A DNA stretch of 64,000 bases. It comes from Glycomyces sp040645615 (GTDB lineage Bacteria; Actinomycetota; Actinomycetes; Mycobacteriales; Micromonosporaceae). Under the pieces are notes generated by a model. That model worked only from the letters and a program-made list of their open reading frames with translations. It had not been told where the DNA came from and searched no databases. The stretch spans positions 62,001-126,000 of the forward strand of contig NZ_JBEYYO010000012.1 in assembly GCF_040645615.1 (NCBI RefSeq). The letters are read 5' to 3'. Position 1 is the first letter of the stretch. Every line of letters starts with the position of its first letter. Both the position numbers and the translations under genes were made by a program. Below are positions 16,847-26,290 of the stretch, piece after piece.

Positions 16847-19576
16847 GTGACCACGGAACAGAACCGGCCGCCCATCAGTGACGGATTGCCGACCCAAGTA
16901 CCGGACACTGACCCGGGGGAGACCACCGAGTGGCTGGAATCCCTGGACGGCCTCCTCGACGCCGGCGGCCGCACCCGCGCCCGCTACGTCATGCAGCGGC
17001 TGCTCGAACACGCCCGCAAGCGCCAGATCGGCGTTCCGGCGTCCACGAGCACCGACTATGTGAACACCATCCCGGTCGAAGCCGAGCCGCACTACCCCGG
17101 TGACGAGGCCGTCGAGCACCGCATCCGCGCGTTCGTGCGCTGGAACGCGGCGATGACCGTCCACCGCGCGCAGCGCCCCGGCATCGGCGTCGGCGGGCAC
17201 ATCTCGACCTACGCCTCCGCGGCGAACCTCTACGAGGTCGGCTACAACCACTTCTTCCGCGGCCGCGGCCACGCCGGCGGCGGGGACCAGATCTTCTTCC
17301 AGGGCCACGCCTCCCCCGGCATGTACGCCCGCTCCTTCGTGGAGGGACGCCTCACCGAGGACGACCTCGACGGCTTCCGCCAGGAGGTCTCGCGCCCCCA
17401 GGGCGGCCTGCCGTCCTACCCCCACCCGCGCCTGATGCCCGACTACTGGCAGTTCCCGACCGTGTCGATGGGCCTGGGCCCGATCAACGCGATCTACCAG
17501 GCGATGTTCAACCGCTACATGGACGACCGCGGCATCGCCGACACCAAGCAGCAGCAGGTGTGGGCGTTCCTCGGCGACGGCGAGATGGACGAGGTCGAGT
17601 CGCGGGGCGCGCTCCAGTTCGCCTCCGGCGCCGAGCTCGACAACCTCACGTTCGTCGTCAACTGCAACCTCCAGCGCCTCGACGGGCCGGTGCGCGGCAA
17701 CGGCAAGATCGTCCAGGAGTTGGAGTCGTACTTCCGCGGCGCGGGCTGGAACGTCATCAAGGTCATGTGGGGCCGCGAGTGGGACCCGCTGCTGGCCGCC
17801 GACGCAGACGGCGCGCTGGTGAACCTCATGAACACCACGCCCGACGGGGACTACCAGACCTTCAAGGCCGAGTCCGGCGCGTTCATCCGCGAGCACTTCT
17901 TCGGGCGCGACACGCGCACCAAGGCGCTGGCGCAGCACATGACCGACGACCAGATCTGGGACCTGCGGCGCGGCGGCCACGACGACCGCAAGATCTACGC
18001 CGCGTACAAGGCCGCGACCGAGCACGAGGGCCAGCCCACGGTGATCCTCGCGCACACCGTCAAGGGCTACAAGCTCGGCTCGACCTTCGAGGGCCGCAAC
18101 GCGACCCACCAGATGAAGAAGCTCTCGCTGGACGACCTCAAGGGCTTCCGCGACGCGCTCGACATGCCCGTCACCGACGCGCAGCTCGAAGAGAACCCGT
18201 ACCTGCCGCCGTACGTGACGCCCGCGAAGGACTCGGCCGAGCACGAGTACCTCCAGGAGCGGCGCAAGGCCCTCGGCGGCCCGATCCCCTCGCGCAGCAA
18301 CACGGTCGTGCCGCTGAACCTGCCGAACTCGGACGCCTACAAGTCCACCAAGCGCGGCTCGGGCAAGCAGAAGATCGCCACCACCCAGGCGCTCGTGCGT
18401 CTGCTCAAGGACCTGATGCGGGACAAGGAGATCGGCAAGCGCTGGGTCCCGATCATCCCCGACGAGGCGCGCACGTTCGGCATGGACGCGATGTTCCCGA
18501 CCGCGAAGATCTGGTCGACGCACGGCCAGCAGTACCTCTCGGTCGACCGCGACCTCTTCTTGTCCTACAAGGAGTCCGAGCAGGGCCAGCTCATGCACGT
18601 GGGCATCAACGAGGCCGGTTCGATGGCCGCGTTCACCGCCGCGGGCACCTCCGGGGACACCCTCGGCGAGCCGATGATCCCGTTCTACATCTTCTACTCG
18701 ATGTTCGGGTTCCAGCGCACCGCCGACTCGATCTGGGCGGCCACCGACCAGCTCGCGAACGGGTTCCTCGTGGGCGCCACCGCGGGCCGGACCACGCTCA
18801 ACGGCGAGGGCCTCCAGCACGAGGACGGCCACTCGATCCTCTTGGCGCACACCAACCCGGCGGTGATCTCCTACGACCCGGCGTTCGGCTACGAGCTCGG
18901 CCACCTGGTCCAGGACGGCCTCAAGCGCATGTACGAGGACGGCGAGCACGTCTTCTACTACCTGACGGTCTACAACGAGCCGATCGTGCAGCCCGCCGAG
19001 CCGCAGGACGTGGACGTCGAGGGCATCCTCAAGGGCATCCACAAGGTATCGACCTCCGAGGCGACCGGGCCGCGAGTACAGCTGCTCGCCTCCGGTTCGG
19101 GCATGCCGTGGGCGCAGAAGGCGGTGGAGCTCCTCGCCGACTGGGGCGTGGCCGCCGACGTGTGGTCGGTCACCTCGTGGTCGGAGCTCAACCGCGACGC
19201 CATCGCGGCCGACCTGCACAACCTGCGCCACCCCGAGGCCGACAAGCGCGTCCCGTACGTCACCGAGAAGCTCACGGGCGCCGAGGGGCCGTTCGTGGCC
19301 GTCAGCGACTACATGCGGTCGGTCCCCGACCTCATCAGCCGCTGGGTGCCGGGCGACTACACCTCGCTGGGCACCGACGGGTTCGGCCACTCCGACACCC
19401 GCGGGGCCCTGCGCCGCCACTTCAACGTCGACGCCGAGTCGATCACCGTGGCCGCGCTCCAGCAGCTCGCCGCCCGAGGCGAGGTCAAACCCGAACTCGC
19501 GGCCCAGGCCGCGGCCGAGTACAAGATCACCGACCCGACGGCGGCGGAAGCCGGCGAAGCGGGCGGCGACTCCTAA
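16847..19576 (+). CDS. aceE: pyruvate dehydrogenase E1, homodimeric type
   Basis: A 909-residue thiamine-diphosphate enzyme that decarboxylates pyruvate and feeds the lipoyl E2 to make acetyl-CoA. The ThDP motif is GDGEMDEVESRGAL, ending at NCNLQRLDGP. YNHFFRGRGHAGGGDQIFFQ, GINEAGSMAAF and LLASGSGMPWAQKA in the C-terminal domain are all conserved, and length matches the AceE family. The start GTG at 16847 has weak spacing from GAGGGA. It sits ahead of the fatty-acid genes, which use its product. lipA, which makes the E2 cofactor, lies 15 kb downstream. Confidence 0.97.
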   Translation: MTTEQNRPPISDGLPTQVPDTDPGETTEWLESLDGLLDAGGRTRARYVMQRLLEHARKRQIGVPASTSTDYVNTIPVEAEPHYPGDEAVEHRIRAFVRWNAAMTVHRAQRPGIGVGGHISTYASAANLYEVGYNHFFRGRGHAGGGDQIFFQGHASPGMYARSFVEGRLTEDDLDGFRQEVSRPQGGLPSYPHPRLMPDYWQFPTVSMGLGPINAIYQAMFNRYMDDRGIADTKQQQVWAFLGDGEMDEVESRGALQFASGAELDNLTFVVNCNLQRLDGPVRGNGKIVQELESYFRGAGWNVIKVMWGREWDPLLAADADGALVNLMNTTPDGDYQTFKAESGAFIREHFFGRDTRTKALAQHMTDDQIWDLRRGGHDDRKIYAAYKAATEHEGQPTVILAHTVKGYKLGSTFEGRNATHQMKKLSLDDLKGFRDALDMPVTDAQLEENPYLPPYVTPAKDSAEHEYLQERRKALGGPIPSRSNTVVPLNLPNSDAYKSTKRGSGKQKIATTQALVRLLKDLMRDKEIGKRWVPIIPDEARTFGMDAMFPTAKIWSTHGQQYLSVDRDLFLSYKESEQGQLMHVGINEAGSMAAFTAAGTSGDTLGEPMIPFYIFYSMFGFQRTADSIWAATDQLANGFLVGATAGRTTLNGEGLQHEDGHSILLAHTNPAVISYDPAFGYELGHLVQDGLKRMYEDGEHVFYYLTVYNEPIVQPAEPQDVDVEGILKGIHKVSTSEATGPRVQLLASGSGMPWAQKAVELLADWGVAADVWSVTSWSELNRDAIAADLHNLRHPEADKRVPYVTEKLTGAEGPFVAVSDYMRSVPDLISRWVPGDYTSLGTDGFGHSDTRGALRRHFNVDAESITVAALQQLAARGEVKPELAAQAAAEYKITDPTAAEAGEAGGDS

Positions 19577-19582
19577 GAGCGA

Positions 19583-19623
19583 CGGCTGAGGGCCCCGGGC
19601 GATGCGCCCGGGGCCCTCAGCCG
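19583..19623 (+). terminator. strong hairpin terminator of aceE
   Basis: A perfect 18-bp stem (19583-19600 with 19606-19623) and a 5-base loop begin 7 bp after the aceE stop. Confidence 0.88.
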
Positions 19624-19683
19624 TGTCCGCCGCGATCCATCTGGGGCCCTTCGTCGCGTCCGCCGCGATGCGCCCGGACACGA

Positions 19684-19716
19684 CGAAGGGCGGGACGCGA
19701 TGCGTCCCGCCCTTCG
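19684..19716 (-). terminator. second hairpin between aceE and thioredoxin
   Basis: A perfect 15-bp stem (19684-19698 with 19702-19716) and a GAT loop lies 70 bp beyond the thioredoxin stop. It is probably the thioredoxin terminator and a backup for aceE, with which it converges. Confidence 0.75.
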
Positions 19717-19745
19717 ATCGTCTCGCCTTCATGCGCTCGCCGCAG

Positions 19746-19770
19746 ATCCTATAGGATATATCCTATAGGG
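19746..19770. repeat. CCTATAGG palindromic element, copy 1
   Basis: Two CCTATAGG palindromes flank an ATATAT centre, and the whole block 19748-19769 is a perfect 22-bp palindrome. It ends 15 bp after the thioredoxin stop. A copy with 23 of 25 identical bases stands at 48785, also just beyond a minus-strand stop codon. Confidence 0.7.
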
Positions 19771-19785
19771 ATCGTGGGGCGGCGC

Positions 19786-20187
19786 CTAGTGCTGGTGGCC
19801 GTCGTGGTCGTGGTGGTCGTGGCCTTCGGCCTCTTCCTTCTCGACTTCGGCGCGGACGGCGTCCATGTCGAGTTCCTTGACCTTGCCGATGATCTCCTCC
19901 AGCGCTGCGGGCGGCAGGGCGCCGGGCTGGCTGTAGAGGAGGATGCCGTCGCGGAAGGCCATCAGGGTCGGGATCGACTGGATCCCGGCCTCGGCGGAGA
20001 GCTCCTGCTGGGCTTCGGTGTCGATCTTCCCGAAGACGACGTCGGCGTGCTGCTCGCTCGCGGCCTCGAACGTGGGCGCGAACATCTTGCAGGGCCCGCA
20101 CCAGTCCGCCCACCAGTCGACCAGCACGATGCCGTTCCCGGTGACGGTCTCCTCGAAGTTGTCCTTGGTCAGTTCAACCGTGGCCAT
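19786..20187 (-). CDS. thioredoxin with His-rich C-terminal tail
   Basis: A 133-residue thioredoxin. Residues 1-110 form the fold with the active site WCGPC (Cys30, Cys33) and the cis-proline loop QSIPTLM. The last 20 residues are a charged extension that ends HDHHDHDGHQH, with six histidines among eleven residues. This tail is absent from ordinary thioredoxins and could bind metal. The gene stands alone between aceE and the FasR-like regulator, interrupting the usual actinobacterial order. Confidence 0.92.
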   Translation of the reverse strand: MATVELTKDNFEETVTGNGIVLVDWWADWCGPCKMFAPTFEAASEQHADVVFGKIDTEAQQELSAEAGIQSIPTLMAFRDGILLYSQPGALPPAALEEIIGKVKELDMDAVRAEVEKEEAEGHDHHDHDGHQH

Positions 20188-20303
20188 GTGGCCCCTCCCT
20201 GTCGTGGCTTCTGTGGTGCTCTTCCGCGCAACAGTAGTGGCGACCGCGCTATTCCGGCCGACGGCGGTGCGCGGCGCGCGCCACGTCTGGCAGGCTATAG
20301 GGC

Positions 20304-21473
20304 ATGGACCTGGCCACGACCATTCAGAACATCGAACGCTCCTCCTCGGCGCTGACGACGCAGTCCCTCACCCGGATGGACGAGCGCCTCCCCTGGTTCC
20401 GCGACCTGCCCGCCGAGCAGCGCTCGATGGTGACCCTGGTGGCGCAGGCGGGGGTGCGGCAGTTCCTCGAATGGCTGCGGCACTCCGGCGACGACCTGGG
20501 CTCCTCGGACATGGTCTTCGAGGCCGCGCCGCTCGAGCTCGCTCGCGTGATCTCCCTCCAGCACACCGTCGCCCTCATCCAGGTCGTCATCGACGTGGTC
20601 GAGGAGCAGGTGCCCCAGCTCGCCGCCGAAGGCGAGGAGTCGCAGCTGCGCGAGTCGGTGCTGCGCTTCAGCCGCGAGATCGCGTTCGCCTCCGCCCGCG
20701 TCTACGCCCGCGCGGCCGAGACCCGCGGCGCGTGGGACGCGCGGCTCCAGGCGATGCTCGTCGACGCGCTGCTGCGCGGCGACAACCCCGACGAGCTCAT
20801 CAGCCGCGCCGCCGCGCTCGGATGGTCGGAGACGCAGACCATCACCGTGGTCTGCGGGGCCACCCCCGGCGGCGAGGCCACGCTCGTGCTCCACTCGGTG
20901 CAGCGGGCCGCCCGGCGGCTCGGACTCGACATCCTCGCGGGCGTCCACGGCGCGCGCCTGGTGCTGCTCCTGGGCGGCGTCAAGGAACCGGTCGAGATCG
21001 TCGAGAAGCTCACCGGTCAGTTCGGCGACGGGCCGATCGTGGTGGGCCCCACCGTGAACGGCCTCGCCGACGCCTCCGCGTCGGCACTGGCGGCCGTGGC
21101 CGGGCACCGCTCGGCCCCGGCCTGGCCCGACGCCCCGCGGCCGGTCACCGCGACCCAGCTGCTCCCCGAGCGGGCCATCGCCGGGGACGAGGCGGCCTAC
21201 ACGAGCCTGCGCGAGGTCGTCTACACGACCCTGCGCCGCGCCGGGGGCGAGCTCCTGGAGACGATGGACGCGTTCATCGCCTCGGGCGGGGTCCTCGAAG
21301 GCACCGCCCGCGAGCTGTACGTCCACCCGAACACGGTTCGCTATCGCCTCCGCCGCATCCAGGAGGTGACCGGTTTCTCCCCCACCGATCCCCATGACTC
21401 GTTCGTTCTGCGTGTGGGGTTGACCATAGGGAGGCTGGAGAACTCGTCGGGCACCCGGCGTTCTCGCAGTTGA
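20304..21473 (+). CDS. PucR-family regulator, FasR-like
   Basis: A 389-residue regulator whose C-terminal helix-turn-helix (HTH_30) reads ARELYVHPNTVRYRLRRIQE, after a GGDEF-like central fold with LVLLLGGVKEP. In Streptomyces the homologue FasR, immediately upstream of fabD, activates the fab operon; mycobacteria have the equivalent gene between aceE and fabD. The same position, directly before fabD, supports that role here. A short inverted repeat in the following 93-bp gap is a candidate target. Confidence 0.88.
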   Translation: MDLATTIQNIERSSSALTTQSLTRMDERLPWFRDLPAEQRSMVTLVAQAGVRQFLEWLRHSGDDLGSSDMVFEAAPLELARVISLQHTVALIQVVIDVVEEQVPQLAAEGEESQLRESVLRFSREIAFASARVYARAAETRGAWDARLQAMLVDALLRGDNPDELISRAAALGWSETQTITVVCGATPGGEATLVLHSVQRAARRLGLDILAGVHGARLVLLLGGVKEPVEIVEKLTGQFGDGPIVVGPTVNGLADASASALAAVAGHRSAPAWPDAPRPVTATQLLPERAIAGDEAAYTSLREVVYTTLRRAGGELLETMDAFIASGGVLEGTARELYVHPNTVRYRLRRIQEVTGFSPTDPHDSFVLRVGLTIGRLENSSGTRRSRS

Positions 21474-21482
21474 CAATCAGTG

Positions 21483-21499
21483 TTGTAGATTCCCTACAA
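21483..21499. promoter_or_regulatory. inverted repeat upstream of fabD (candidate FasR site)
   Basis: TTGTAG (21483-21488) and CTACAA (21494-21499) are perfect arms around ATTCC, about 68 bp before the fabD start and just after the regulator stop. Position fits an activator site for the fab operon. No comparison with proven FasR sites was possible. Confidence 0.45.
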
Positions 21500-21566
21500 G
21501 AACTGCACGGGCTTTCAGTTCTCTGACAGCTCCCGTATCCCATGCCGCCGATGCGAAAGTCATAGT

Positions 21567-22502
21567 GTGCTTGCCATTCTCGCCCCCGGGCAGGGTTCGC
21601 AGAAGCCCGGGTTCCTCAAGCCCTGGATCGCCGACCCCGCCGCGGCCGCTCGCCTGCGCGACTGGTCCGACCTCATCGGCCTCGACCTCGTCCGCCTCGG
21701 CACCGAGGCCGACCAGGACGAAATCACCGACACCGCCAACACCCAGCCGCTGCTCGTGGCCGCCGGAATCCTGGCCGCCGAGCGACTGCTCGCAGACTCG
21801 GAGGCCTTTGACGTGGTCGCCGGGCACTCGGTCGGGGAGCTCACCGCGCTCGCGATCGCCGGGGTCCTCAGCCCCGAGGCCGCCGTGCGCCTCGCCGCCG
21901 TGCGCGGGCGCGAGATGGCCGCCGCGTGCGACATCGAGCCCACCACGATGGCCGCCGTGCTCGGCGGGGTCGAGGAGGAGGTGCTCGCCGCGATCGAGTC
22001 GGCCGGCGCGTGGCCGGCCAACCGCAACGGCGCGGGCCAGATCGTGGCCGCAGGGCCCGTCTCGGCCGTCGAGAAGCTCAGCGCCGACCCGCCCGCCAAG
22101 GCCCGCGTCATCGCCCTCAAGGTCGCCGGGGCCTTCCACACCCCGCACATGGCCCCCGCGCAGGAGGCACTCGAAGCGGTCGCCGCCGAGATCGAGGTCG
22201 CCGACCCGCAGCGCACGCTCCTGTCCAACCGCGACGGGAAGCCCGTGTCCAGCGGCAAGGCCGCGTTGCAGCAAATCGTGGCTCAGGTCACGTCACCGGT
22301 CAGGTGGGACGCCTGCATGAGTACGCTTGGAGAACTGGGCGTCACGGCGGTCGTCGAACTGCCTCCCGCGGGGACGCTCACCGGGCTCGCCAAGCGGGCC
22401 CTCAAAGGTGTCGAACGGGTCAACGTGAACACCCCCGAGGACCTGGCGGCCGCCGCCGACCTGGCTTCCCAAGGCAGTGCAGCGAACGAAGGAGTCGAGT
22501 GA
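21567..22502 (+). CDS. fabD: malonyl-CoA:ACP transacylase
   Basis: A 311-residue enzyme that loads malonate onto ACP. It shows the start motif LAILAPGQGSQKPGF, the nucleophile elbow GHSVGE, and the catalytic His region VAGAFHTPHMAPA. The GTG at 21567 gives the correct N-terminus. Its TGA overlaps the fabH GTG, so the two are coupled. Confidence 0.95.
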   Translation: MLAILAPGQGSQKPGFLKPWIADPAAAARLRDWSDLIGLDLVRLGTEADQDEITDTANTQPLLVAAGILAAERLLADSEAFDVVAGHSVGELTALAIAGVLSPEAAVRLAAVRGREMAAACDIEPTTMAAVLGGVEEEVLAAIESAGAWPANRNGAGQIVAAGPVSAVEKLSADPPAKARVIALKVAGAFHTPHMAPAQEALEAVAAEIEVADPQRTLLSNRDGKPVSSGKAALQQIVAQVTSPVRWDACMSTLGELGVTAVVELPPAGTLTGLAKRALKGVERVNVNTPEDLAAAADLASQGSAANEGVE

Positions 22503-23452
22503 GCGTCAACGGATCGCGCGTCGTCAGCGTCGGCCACTACCAGCCGGAGAAGATCCTCACCAACGAGGACCTGTCCAAGATCGTCGACACCACCGACGAG
22601 TGGATCGTCTCGCGCGTGGGCATCAAGGAGCGCCGCATCGCCGCCGAGGACGAGAAGGTCGCCGACATGGCGATCCGGGCCGCCCGGCAGGCCCTCGAGA
22701 ACTCCGGCTACGGCCCCGGCGACATCGACATGGTCGTGGTCGCCACGGTCTCGGCCAAGGACATCTGCCCCAACACCGCCTGCCGCGTCGCCGAGGCCCT
22801 CGGCCTCGACGTCCCGGCCGCCATCGACGTCAACACCGCCTGCTCGGGCTTCGAGTACGCGCTGGCCCAGGCCGACATGGCGATCCGCCTCGGCAGCGCC
22901 AAGCGCGCCATCGTGATCGGGGCCGAGAAGCTCACCGCAGTCACCGACTGGGAGGACCGCACCTCGTGCGTGCTCTTCGGCGACGGCGCGGGGGCGGTCG
23001 TGGTCGAGGGCACCGACGACCCGGCGCTGGCCATCAGCCCGGTGGTGTGGGGCTCCGAACCGTCGATGAGCGACGTCATCCGCATCGAGGAGGACGTGCC
23101 GTTCATCAAGCAGGCCGGTCAGACGGTCTTCCGCTGGGCCACCACCCAGCTGGCCCCGCTCATCGAGAAGGTCGCCGAGCGGGCCGACGTCAAGATCTCG
23201 GAACTGGCGGCCTTCGTGCCGCACCAGGCGAACCTGCGGATCATCCAAGGCATCGCCAAGCGCCTCGACTTCAGCGACGACTGCATCGTCGCCGAGGACA
23301 TCGTCTACTCCGGCAACACGTCGGCGGCATCGGTGCCGCTGGCGCTGTCGAAGTTGGTTCAAAGTGGCAAGGTGGCCTCCGGCGCCCCGATCCTCCTGTT
23401 CGGATTCGGCGGCGGGCTCACCTACGCCGGGCAGGTCATCCGCTGCCCGTAA
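22499..23452 (+). CDS. fabH: beta-ketoacyl-ACP synthase III
   Basis: A 317-residue enzyme that starts fatty acid synthesis by condensing an acyl-CoA with malonyl-ACP. The catalytic triad is visible: Cys115 in VNTACSGFEYA, His in VPHQANLRI and Asn in GNTSAASVP. The GTG at 22499 overlaps the fabD stop and gives the family N-terminus; longer in-frame openings upstream are shadows inside fabD. In actinobacteria FabH primer choice sets branched-chain content. Confidence 0.95.
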   Translation: MSVNGSRVVSVGHYQPEKILTNEDLSKIVDTTDEWIVSRVGIKERRIAAEDEKVADMAIRAARQALENSGYGPGDIDMVVVATVSAKDICPNTACRVAEALGLDVPAAIDVNTACSGFEYALAQADMAIRLGSAKRAIVIGAEKLTAVTDWEDRTSCVLFGDGAGAVVVEGTDDPALAISPVVWGSEPSMSDVIRIEEDVPFIKQAGQTVFRWATTQLAPLIEKVAERADVKISELAAFVPHQANLRIIQGIAKRLDFSDDCIVAEDIVYSGNTSAASVPLALSKLVQSGKVASGAPILLFGFGGGLTYAGQVIRCP

Positions 23453-23472
23453 CTATCGAGAGGAAATAACTC

Positions 23473-23715
23473 ATGGCTCTGTCTCGTGAAGAGATCACCG
23501 AAGGCCTGTCCGACATTCTCGAAGAGGTCGCGGGCGTCAACCCCGACGACGTCGCCGAGGGCAAGTCCTTCACCGACGACCTTGACGTCGACTCGCTCGC
23601 CATGGTCGAGGTCGTCGTCGCCGCCGAAGAGAAGTTCGGCGTCAAGATCCCCGATGACGAGGTCGCCAACCTGAAGACGGTCGGCGACGCCGTCTCCTAC
23701 ATCGCGAAGGGTTAA
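23473..23715 (+). CDS. acpP: acyl carrier protein
   Basis: An 80-residue acidic ACP. Ser41 in DVDSLAMVEV is the phosphopantetheine site, and the four-helix pattern and length are standard. The ATG follows GAGAGGAAATAA. It sits between fabH and fabF, one base apart from fabF. Confidence 0.96.
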   Translation: MALSREEITEGLSDILEEVAGVNPDDVAEGKSFTDDLDVDSLAMVEVVVAAEEKFGVKIPDDEVANLKTVGDAVSYIAKG

Positions 23716-23716
23716 T

Positions 23717-24934
23717 GTGACTGAGGTAGTCGTGACCGGGCTCGGCGCGACCACTCCCCTCGGCGGGGACGTGGCGTCGACCTGGGAAGCACTCGTGGCC
23801 GGGCGGTCGGGAGTCCATGTGCTCGACCACGAATGGGCACAGGAACTCCCCTGCCGCATCGCCGCCGAACTGGCGGTGGAGCCCTCCGAGGTCCTGCCTC
23901 GGGTCCGGCTGCGCCGTCTCGACCGCTCCGAGCAGATCGCGCTGATCGCGGCTCAGCAGGCGTGGGACGACGCGGGGCTGAACGACGACCTCGAAAAGGA
24001 ACGCCTCGGCGTCGTCTTCGGCTCCGGGATCGGCGGGGCGCTCACGCTCCTCGCCCAGGACGACATCCTGGAGCAGAGCGGCCCGCGCCGGGTCTCGCCC
24101 TTCACCGTGCCCATGCTCATGCCCAACGGCCCCGCGGCCGTGGTCGGCCTGGAGTTCCAGGCCAGGGCCGGCGTGCACGCCCCCACCAGCGCGTGCGCCA
24201 CTTCGGCCGAGGCCATCTCGTGGGCCGCCGACATGATCCGCCTCGGCCGCGCCGACGTGGTCGTGGCCGGCGGTTCGGAAGCGGTCATCGGCGGCCTGCC
24301 GATGGCCGGCTTCTCCTCGATGAAGGCCATGTCGACCCGCAACGACGACCCCGAGCACGCCTCTCGGCCCTGGGACTCGGGCCGCGACGGCTTCGTGATG
24401 GGCGAGGGCTCGGGCGCGCTCATCCTGGAGCGCCGCGACCACGCCGAGGCCCGCGGGGCCCGGATCTACGCGGTCGTGGCCGGTTCGGGCCTCACCTCCG
24501 ACGGGTTCGACATCGTCCAGCCCGACCCGGAGTGCCGCGGCGGCGGACGGGCGATGGCGGCCGCGATCCGTCAGGCCGGCATCGACCCCAAGGACATCGG
24601 ACACGTCAACGCCCACGCGACGTCCACGCCGGTGGGCGACATGGCCGAGGTCAAGGGCATCAAGCGCGAGGTCGGCGACCACGTGGTGCTCACCGGGACC
24701 AAGTCGATGACCGGGCACCTGCTCGGCGGCGCGGGCGCGGTCGAGTCGATCGCGGCCATCATGGCGATCGTGGACGGGGTCATCCCGCCCACGATCAACC
24801 TGGAGGACCCCGACCCGGCGCTGGACCTGGACGTGGCCGCGAACGAGGCCCGCAAGGTCGAGCTCAACGCCGCGCTGAACACGGCGTTCGGCTTCGGCGG
24901 GCACAACGCGGCGCTCCTGTTCACCAAGGCGTAG
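23717..24934 (+). CDS. fabF: beta-ketoacyl-ACP synthase II
   Basis: A 405-residue elongating condensing enzyme. It shows VVVTGLGATTPLGGD at the N-terminus, the catalytic Cys in TSACATSAEAI, and both His motifs, VNAHATSTPVGD and KSMTGHLLGGAGA. The C-terminal NTAFGFGGHNAALLF is typical. The GTG start at 23717 is 1 bp after the acpP stop. It is the last gene of the fab operon, followed by a strong terminator. Confidence 0.96.
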   Translation: MTEVVVTGLGATTPLGGDVASTWEALVAGRSGVHVLDHEWAQELPCRIAAELAVEPSEVLPRVRLRRLDRSEQIALIAAQQAWDDAGLNDDLEKERLGVVFGSGIGGALTLLAQDDILEQSGPRRVSPFTVPMLMPNGPAAVVGLEFQARAGVHAPTSACATSAEAISWAADMIRLGRADVVVAGGSEAVIGGLPMAGFSSMKAMSTRNDDPEHASRPWDSGRDGFVMGEGSGALILERRDHAEARGARIYAVVAGSGLTSDGFDIVQPDPECRGGGRAMAAAIRQAGIDPKDIGHVNAHATSTPVGDMAEVKGIKREVGDHVVLTGTKSMTGHLLGGAGAVESIAAIMAIVDGVIPPTINLEDPDPALDLDVAANEARKVELNAALNTAFGFGGHNAALLFTKA

Positions 24935-24946
24935 CGAGTAAGCACG

Positions 24947-24981
24947 CGAAGGGCCCCACCGCGATGCGGTGGGGCCCTTCG
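24947..24981 (+). terminator. fab operon terminator
   Basis: A perfect 16-bp stem (24947-24962 with 24966-24981) and a 3-base loop stand 12 bp after the fabF stop. Confidence 0.88.
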
Positions 24982-25088
24982 GCATTCGCGGATGGTGGTG
25001 CTGGCGGTACCGCGCGAGGGGCGGGATCTTCATACAATGAAGGCGGAAACCACGGAAACCCGTCACCGAGCATAAAGGAGCATCCGAG

Positions 25089-26276
25089 ATGTCAACTGCC
25101 ACAAGGCAGGACACTGGGCCGCCCACGCCCATCACCAAAGCCGAACGCTCGCTCGCACCCGACATCGCGCGCGGCGGCATGCTGCTGTTCATCGCCCTCG
25201 CCAACGTCCCGGTCCACTTGTGGGGCATGACGCAGGACAAGTACAACCACAACACCGGCCAGTCGGTCGCCGACCACGTCGCGTACTTCATCGAGCAGCT
25301 GCTCATCGCCGACCGGTCCAGGCCGATGTTCGCGATCCTGTACGGGTTCGGCATCGCCGTCATGGCCTCGCGCATGTTCGCGCGCGGCATGGAGGCCAAG
25401 GCCGTCCGCAAGGTCCTGCGCCGCCGCTCGTGGTGGCTCATCCTGTTCGGATTCGTGCACGCGATGCTGCTGTTCTTCGGCGACATCCTGGCCCCGTACG
25501 GGGCCGCCGGGCTCATCGCGCTGTTCTTCGTGCACCTCTCCGACAAGGGCCTGAAGAAGTGGCTGTGGTGGACCTCCGCTTACGTGGTGGTCGTCGGCGC
25601 GCCGGTCATGGCGTTCGCCTACACCTCGCCCCAGCCGCCGACCTCCAGCACGGGCTCGCTGTACCTCGACCAGATCATCACGGGCGCGGTCGCCTCGCCG
25701 GTGGCCTCGCTGGCCATCGTCGTCACCGGTTCGTTCTTCCCCCTGATCATCGCGGGCATGATGCTCCAGCGCGCCGGAGTGCTCAACCACCCCGAAGACC
25801 ACCTGCCGGTGCTCAAGAAGCTCTTCGTCTCCGGCATGGTGGTGAACGTCCTCAGCTCGCTGCCGGTGGCGCTCATCGGGCTCGGCGCGTGGGAGCCCGC
25901 GAAGGGCGTGTGGATCGGCGCGCTCTACCTGACGCTGCTGGGCGGCATGTACGCCGGGCTCGGGTACATCTGCGGGTTCGCGCTGCTGGCGCACAAGCTG
26001 CGCGGCTACGGCAGGCGCGGCGTGCCCGGGGCGCTGGCTGCGGTCGGCGAGCGGTCGCTGACCAGCTACCTGCTCCAGTCGATCATCATGGCCCCGCTGC
26101 TGGCGGCCTGGGGCTTCGGCCTCGGTGAGCACCTGGGCTACCTGGGCGCGTTCGGGTACGCGTTCGCGACCTGGGCGGCCACGGTGGTCATCGCGGTCCT
26201 GCTGGACAAGGCCGGGAAACGCGGCCCGTTCGAGGTCGTGCTGCGCCGTCTGACGTACGGCCGCAAGAAGGCCTAG
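25089..26276 (+). CDS. DUF418 family membrane protein (YeiB-like)
   Basis: A 395-residue polytopic membrane protein with about ten hydrophobic helices. It has the DUF418 pattern: SLAPDIARGGMLLFIALANV at the N-terminus, RPMFAILYGFGIAVMASR, then FGFVHAMLLFFGDILAPYG, and the C-terminal GERSLTSYLLQS. The family belongs with acyltransferase-3-like membrane proteins and has no settled function. The ATG at 25089 follows AAAGGAG. It is transcribed in the same direction as the next two genes but has its own terminator. Confidence 0.85.
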   Translation: MSTATRQDTGPPTPITKAERSLAPDIARGGMLLFIALANVPVHLWGMTQDKYNHNTGQSVADHVAYFIEQLLIADRSRPMFAILYGFGIAVMASRMFARGMEAKAVRKVLRRRSWWLILFGFVHAMLLFFGDILAPYGAAGLIALFFVHLSDKGLKKWLWWTSAYVVVVGAPVMAFAYTSPQPPTSSTGSLYLDQIITGAVASPVASLAIVVTGSFFPLIIAGMMLQRAGVLNHPEDHLPVLKKLFVSGMVVNVLSSLPVALIGLGAWEPAKGVWIGALYLTLLGGMYAGLGYICGFALLAHKLRGYGRRGVPGALAAVGERSLTSYLLQSIIMAPLLAAWGFGLGEHLGYLGAFGYAFATWAATVVIAVLLDKAGKRGPFEVVLRRLTYGRKKA

Positions 26277-26290
26277 TCCCTCGTGAAACT

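Noticed and set aside
16763..19732. A 989-codon open frame antisense to aceE
   Set aside because: It mirrors aceE, has low-complexity Val/Gly/Arg/His composition and no recognisable domain. In very GC-rich DNA long antisense frames are expected.
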